From a candidate division KSB1 bacterium (GTDB lineage: Bacteria > Zhuqueibacterota > JdFR-76 > DREG01), in contig JADFJB010000155.1 of NCBI GenBank assembly GCA_022566355.1, positions 1 to 9,076 on the forward strand: a DNA stretch of 9,076 bases. Direction: 5' to 3'. The position numbers and the translations under genes are program-made. Below are positions 7,401-9,076 of this stretch, piece by piece. Each line of letters opens with the position of its first letter. Position 1 is the stretch's first letter. The notes under the pieces were generated by a model. It was not told the origin of the DNA. It did not search any database and saw only the letters and a program-made list of their open reading frames with translations.

Positions 7401-7570
7401 TCGATGCTGGTTATACGGCCGCTCATGACAGCAGGTCCAATGGCCCGGGCTTTCATCCCGCCAAATATGTTTGAATCTATTTTGATGCCATTATCCTGTT
7501 CGTTAGAACCAAGTGAAAATGAAGAGGATAAGAAAATACATAAAGATAGGAAGGCTATACGTTTCAGCAT
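4475..7570 (-). CDS. Secreted sortilin/Vps10-like Asp-box (BNR) beta-propeller protein
   Basis: 1031-residue exported protein of unknown function. Residues 1-22 form a signal peptide (MLKR, then a hydrophobic core). Cys11 is not in a proper lipobox, so a lipoprotein is unlikely. At least eleven Asp-box-like motifs (D-x-G-x-[ST]-W type) occur near residues 78, 132, 183, 241, 289, 335, 377, 515, 583, 639 and 681, each in a blade with an I/V-Y-V/A-G-T type strand. This fits a large or double propeller spanning about 40-725. Residues about 740-870 look like a beta-sandwich ending in GVYTARL. Residues 870-1018 are charged and probably helical. Such proteins are often labelled glycosyl hydrolase, but I see no sialidase catalytic set, and binding or a structural role is as likely. 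The start is supported by AGAAGGAG eight bases upstream. No functional link to the proline genes is evident. Confidence 0.85.
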   Translation of the reverse strand: MLKRIAFLSLCIFLSSSFSLGSNEQDNGIKIDSNIFGGMKARAIGPAVMSGRITSIDVVNNDKNIIYVGTAGGGVWKSESGGITFSPIFDEHSQSIGDLKIDQSNPKTVWVGTGEHNVRNSVSIGTGIYKTMDGGKTWKFMGLGNSERISSIQIDPHHSNTVYVGVLGHLWNANEERGVYRTTDGGKTWKHILKVNENTGCSSLSMDPLNPKILYAGMWEFRRQPHTFNSGGPGSNLYRSIDGGETWEILRNGLPEGNLGRITVTVAPSRPNVVYAIVEAEKTALYRTDDLGHNWEEMNSSQSVAGRPFYFGHLYVDPKNHDRVYKPGQSLSISENGGRTFSRLGGGVHPDHHAIWVNPDETRHILLGTDGGIYESRDRGGTWLFYKNLPVSQFYRVSYDMDRPYNVYGGLQDNGSWMAPSKGLGGISNSDWKNIGGGDGFYVFPDPSDNDIIYYESQGGNIVRRHRSTNETKQIKPFPKDGEKKYRFNWNTPIAFSPTKPGVMYFGSQYLSRSNDRGESWQTISGDLTTNDPEKQKQNKSGGLTIDNSMAENHCTIYTISESPKDPTVIWAGTDDGNLQVTSNNGKSWSNVVGNIDNLPKNTWCSDVQASYHDRNTAYAVFDGHRNGDKNVYVFKTTDLGKTWQSIATEAVEGYVLDFCEDNVNPKLLFLGTEFGLFVSVDGGEQWVRFKGNLPKVGIREIKIHPREADLILATHGRGIYILDDITPLRQVSQEVLTANVSLFKSRPTTITTRSGRQRFNGSDQFVGENPTEVATITYYLKKRHLFGDLKIDIFNEGGEMIKSLSGGKRRGINRVEWPMRLKAPRTPPSRSLRGGFVFGPAVNPGVYTARLIKSSDTLETKIEVFHDPKYSHSTEDRDLQQKTMWKLYGMQERLAYIAKAATDVRDDARERSNSLKKNDRLAKDLTKFADALDVLYKTLVVTVRTRGISNDERIRERVVSLFGAVNSYGGRPTQTQLDRARKLEKELENADASFQSIIGKDLNSLNEKLKKKEMGTIKILSEEEFKEQDH

Positions 7571-7578
7571 GTTCTTAA

Positions 7579-7586
7579 CTCCTTCT
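7579..7586 (-). promoter_or_regulatory. Strong ribosome-binding site of the propeller gene
   Basis: On the minus strand AGAAGGAG lies eight bases before the ATG at 7570. This near-ideal Shine-Dalgarno sequence fixes the start and places the signal peptide at the true N-terminus. Confidence 0.8.
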
Positions 7587-7923
7587 TTTAGTTGTGTGAA
7601 TGGTTAAATGGGAATCTACAAAATGATTTTGACACATTTTTTAATAATGCTTGAGTCTACACTAAAAACCGATTCAGTCGCTTTTCTAAGAAAAAAGTAC
7701 TTATGAGAGCGATGGAATGGGTATCCCACCTTTTTAGAATGAACTCATGCTTAATTATTTTTAAAGTATTAGAAGGGCTCAAGATCCACAAGATTTGCAA
7801 ATTCTTTACAAAATGATAAATGAATAAGCCTTTCCTTTGAACCGATGAAAACGGTTTTAAAGTATTGCTTTTGTTATTAAGATCCTGTAAACAGATTGTT
7901 ACAGAAAGCTAAAAATCAATAAA

Positions 7924-8019
7924 AATGTCATTCTGATCCCGCCAAGGCGGAAGAAAAATCTATTGATTTTATTGATCTTACAGCATTCAAGATCCTTCGC
8001 TGACGCTTAAGATGACATT
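7924..8019. repeat. TGTCAT-ended inverted-repeat element (MITE-like)
   Basis: The ends are imperfect terminal inverted repeats: AATGTCATTCTGA on the left, and on the right a stretch that reads AATGTCATCTTAA on the other strand, matching at 10 of 13 positions. Inside are a CCGCC-AA-GGCGG hairpin (7939-7950) and a right-arm segment AAGATCCTTCGCTGACGC. The general form TGTCATyCTGA...GAAGAATC...GATCCTTCGC...GATGACA is a dispersed palindromic repeat type I recall from many bacterial genomes. There is no coding capacity, so it would be non-autonomous. Confidence 0.6.
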
Positions 8020-8077
8020 ATGTTGGATGGAATTACAATTCAGCTAAGGCTATGATCATATAGTTCAATACCTAAAC

Positions 8078-8890
8078 CTACTTTCCAGGCATTTTGAAAA
8101 TCTTATCATCCAACTCTACATTGACTTCGTATTTTTTGATTGTAATTTCAGAACTTCCACCGCCACGACCTCCGCGGCCACCACGACCACCTCTACCGCC
8201 TCTGCCTCCTCTACCACCACCTCGGCCGCCAAAACCACCGCCACCTTTTGTGGTAATCGAATGCGGCATCATTACTCCATCTACAGGTTTGAAATCGCTG
8301 AATAAAGATTCTATTTCAACAGTATTTCCTTCTCTTCCCACTCTTTGAGCCACGCGTTTTATTTCCACATAATACTCTGAATCTAAATAGGATATAAACG
8401 TTTCACCGTCTTTGCCGGTAACTTTTAGTTTATACACTTCAGTGCCTTCAAACTCTTCTTTTCCCTGGAGCTCCACTTTGAATCCTTTATCTTTATAATT
8501 AACTAACGGACTTCCAATTTCAGCCTGGCCAATGATTGATTGGGCTTGCGGTCCTGTCATTTCTTCAGGGTCTTCGCTCCGAAATGGAATAATAGCCCAA
8601 GCTGTTTTACCATCATAAGCTTGCACGATTAAATTACCGCGCATTTCAGTCTCGTTGCGCACCATATTCGGCTGTTTAATGTAACGGGTAAAATCTGATT
8701 CAAAACTAAAATTGCCACCACCTCTGGTTGTGGTACCTGTGATCTTTAGAGTTTTGATGGCTTCAATTTTTTTCAGGCCGCCTAAAGCTTCAATATGCTT
8801 TTTGATAATATCATCAACACTTTGGCTCCAAGCTGAAACGGCATAAAAACTAAAGATAATCAGTAAGGTAAATATTTTTCGAATTATCAT
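8078..8890 (-). CDS. Exported LolA-like protein with an RGG-repeat insertion
   Basis: 270-residue protein with a clear Sec signal peptide (MIIRKIFTLLIIFSFYAVSA, cleavage probably near residue 20-22). The mature N-terminus SVDDIIKKHIEALGG and the following alternating strand pattern resemble the periplasmic proteins annotated as outer membrane lipoprotein-sorting (LolA/LolB-fold). The fold would be a half-barrel that holds lipid or peptide, acting in the periplasm or at the outer membrane. I infer this from style; it is not a canonical LolA, and its function is unknown. Late strands DGVMMPHSITTK (204-215) and ITIKKYEVNVELDD (249-262) are separated by a Gly/Arg tract at 216-245 with seven arginines in an RGG register. 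The start is secured by GGAGGA seven bases upstream. The next gene in the same direction is about 500 bp away, and no intrinsic terminator is visible after the stop. Confidence 0.7.
   Translation of the reverse strand: MIIRKIFTLLIIFSFYAVSAWSQSVDDIIKKHIEALGGLKKIEAIKTLKITGTTTRGGGNFSFESDFTRYIKQPNMVRNETEMRGNLIVQAYDGKTAWAIIPFRSEDPEEMTGPQAQSIIGQAEIGSPLVNYKDKGFKVELQGKEEFEGTEVYKLKVTGKDGETFISYLDSEYYVEIKRVAQRVGREGNTVEIESLFSDFKPVDGVMMPHSITTKGGGGFGGRGGGRGGRGGRGGRGGRGGRGGGSSEITIKKYEVNVELDDKIFKMPGK
8156..8245 (-). repeat. In-frame Arg-Gly-Gly tract (about 9-bp unit)
   Basis: Codes residues 216-245 of the LolA-like protein: a GGGGFGG lead-in, then seven arginines each followed by two or three glycines. Arg codons are mixed (CGA, AGA three times, CGT twice, CGC) and Gly codons alternate among GGT, GGC and GGA. 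The tract is therefore not a fresh DNA slippage product, and the peptide pattern has been kept while codons drifted. Confidence 0.85.
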
Positions 8891-8896
8891 GGTATA

Positions 8897-8902
8897 TCCT
8901 CC
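8897..8902 (-). promoter_or_regulatory. Strong ribosome-binding site of the LolA-like gene
   Basis: On the minus strand GGAGGA lies six bases before the ATG at 8890, confirming the start at the signal peptide. Confidence 0.8.
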
Positions 8903-8955
8903 ATCGTTTTAATGAGAATGAAATTAATTAACCTGGACTACATGAACCTTAACAC

Positions 8956-9033
8956 TGTCATCCAGGAGGGATCTATTTTGCAACTATTTTATACTTACAA
9001 TTATGCTTTTTCAATTTTATGGAAATAGATCCC
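8956..9033. repeat. Second TGTCAT-type element, degenerate, with 11-bp perfect inverted repeat
   Basis: It starts with TGTCATCC (8956-8963). Then GGGATCTATTT (8968-8978) is exactly matched by AAATAGATCCC (9023-9033) across 44 bp. It shares the TGTCATyC start and a GATCT motif with the element at 7924-8019, but the right terminal TGACA is missing, so this copy looks decayed. It lies just upstream of the LolA-like gene and may contain or affect its promoter. Confidence 0.5.
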
Positions 9034-9076
9034 GTTTACTTAAATGAATTCGATTATCAATTTGAAAATTAGGTAT

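Larger units (their letters stand above)
7571..8077. other. 507-bp intergenic region between two exported-protein genes
   Basis: No credible coding frame is seen. It contains the ribosome-binding site of the propeller gene (7579-7586), a small hairpin AACCG/CGGTT (7840-7856) and a TGTCAT-ended repeat element (7924-8019). The promoter of the propeller gene is expected here but no clear box pair could be chosen. The length of the gap argues against the two flanking genes forming a tight operon. Confidence 0.6.

Noticed and set aside
7538-7549. LSLC around residue 11 of the propeller protein as a lipoprotein signal
   Set aside because: The residue before Cys is Leu and the Cys lies in the middle of the hydrophobic core, which does not fit a lipobox.
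7840-7858. AACCG/CGGTT hairpin followed by TTTT as an intrinsic terminator
   Set aside because: The T-run is on the plus strand, where no gene precedes it; on the minus strand, the direction of the flanking genes, no T-run follows.
8094-8348. Plus-strand proline-rich open frame (PPRPPRPP repeats)
   Set aside because: It is the antisense shadow of the RGG tract in the well-supported LolA-like gene, and has no independent support.

Overview
The window is AT-rich bacterial DNA with six complete protein genes, all supported by family motifs or good ribosome-binding sites. No RNA gene, CRISPR array or transposase is visible. Secreted Asp-box propeller and LolA-like proteins with signal peptides, together with dispersed palindromic intergenic repeats, suggest a Gram-negative bacterium of the FCB/candidate-phylum type (Bacteroidota, Ignavibacteria, Calditrichota or KSB1-like). 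This placement is inference from gene style only and is weakly held.

The left half (347-4176) is a proline/hydroxyproline catabolic locus. A plus-strand gene encodes a trans-3-hydroxy-L-proline dehydratase: a proline-racemase-fold protein with the Cys/Thr active-site pair. It converges, across 28 bp, on a minus-strand run of three genes: aconitase X large subunit, aconitase X small subunit (overlapping by 13 bp) and a stand-alone proline dehydrogenase. Aconitase X is known in bacteria as a cis-3-hydroxy-L-proline dehydratase. Read together, both 3-hydroxyproline isomers would be dehydrated to delta-1-pyrroline-2-carboxylate. A reductase not present here would make L-proline, and the proline dehydrogenase would oxidise it to delta-1-pyrroline-5-carboxylate on the way to glutamate. 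The pyrroline-2-carboxylate reductase, P5C dehydrogenase, a transporter and a regulator are all absent from the window.

The right half (4475-8890) holds two minus-strand genes for exported proteins. One is a 1031-residue sortilin/Vps10-like protein with about eleven Asp-boxes and a helical C-terminus. The other is a 270-residue LolA-like protein with an Arg-Gly-Gly repeat tract inserted near its C-terminus. They are about 500 bp apart and have no evident link to proline metabolism.

The non-coding gaps carry palindromic elements of at least three kinds: GTA-loop hairpins at 113-180, a C/T-rich imperfect palindrome at 4194-4270, and TGTCAT-ended elements at 7924-8019 and 8956-9033. They look like genome-wide miniature repeats. 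Two short perfect palindromes upstream of the trans-3-hydroxyproline dehydratase gene are candidate operators.
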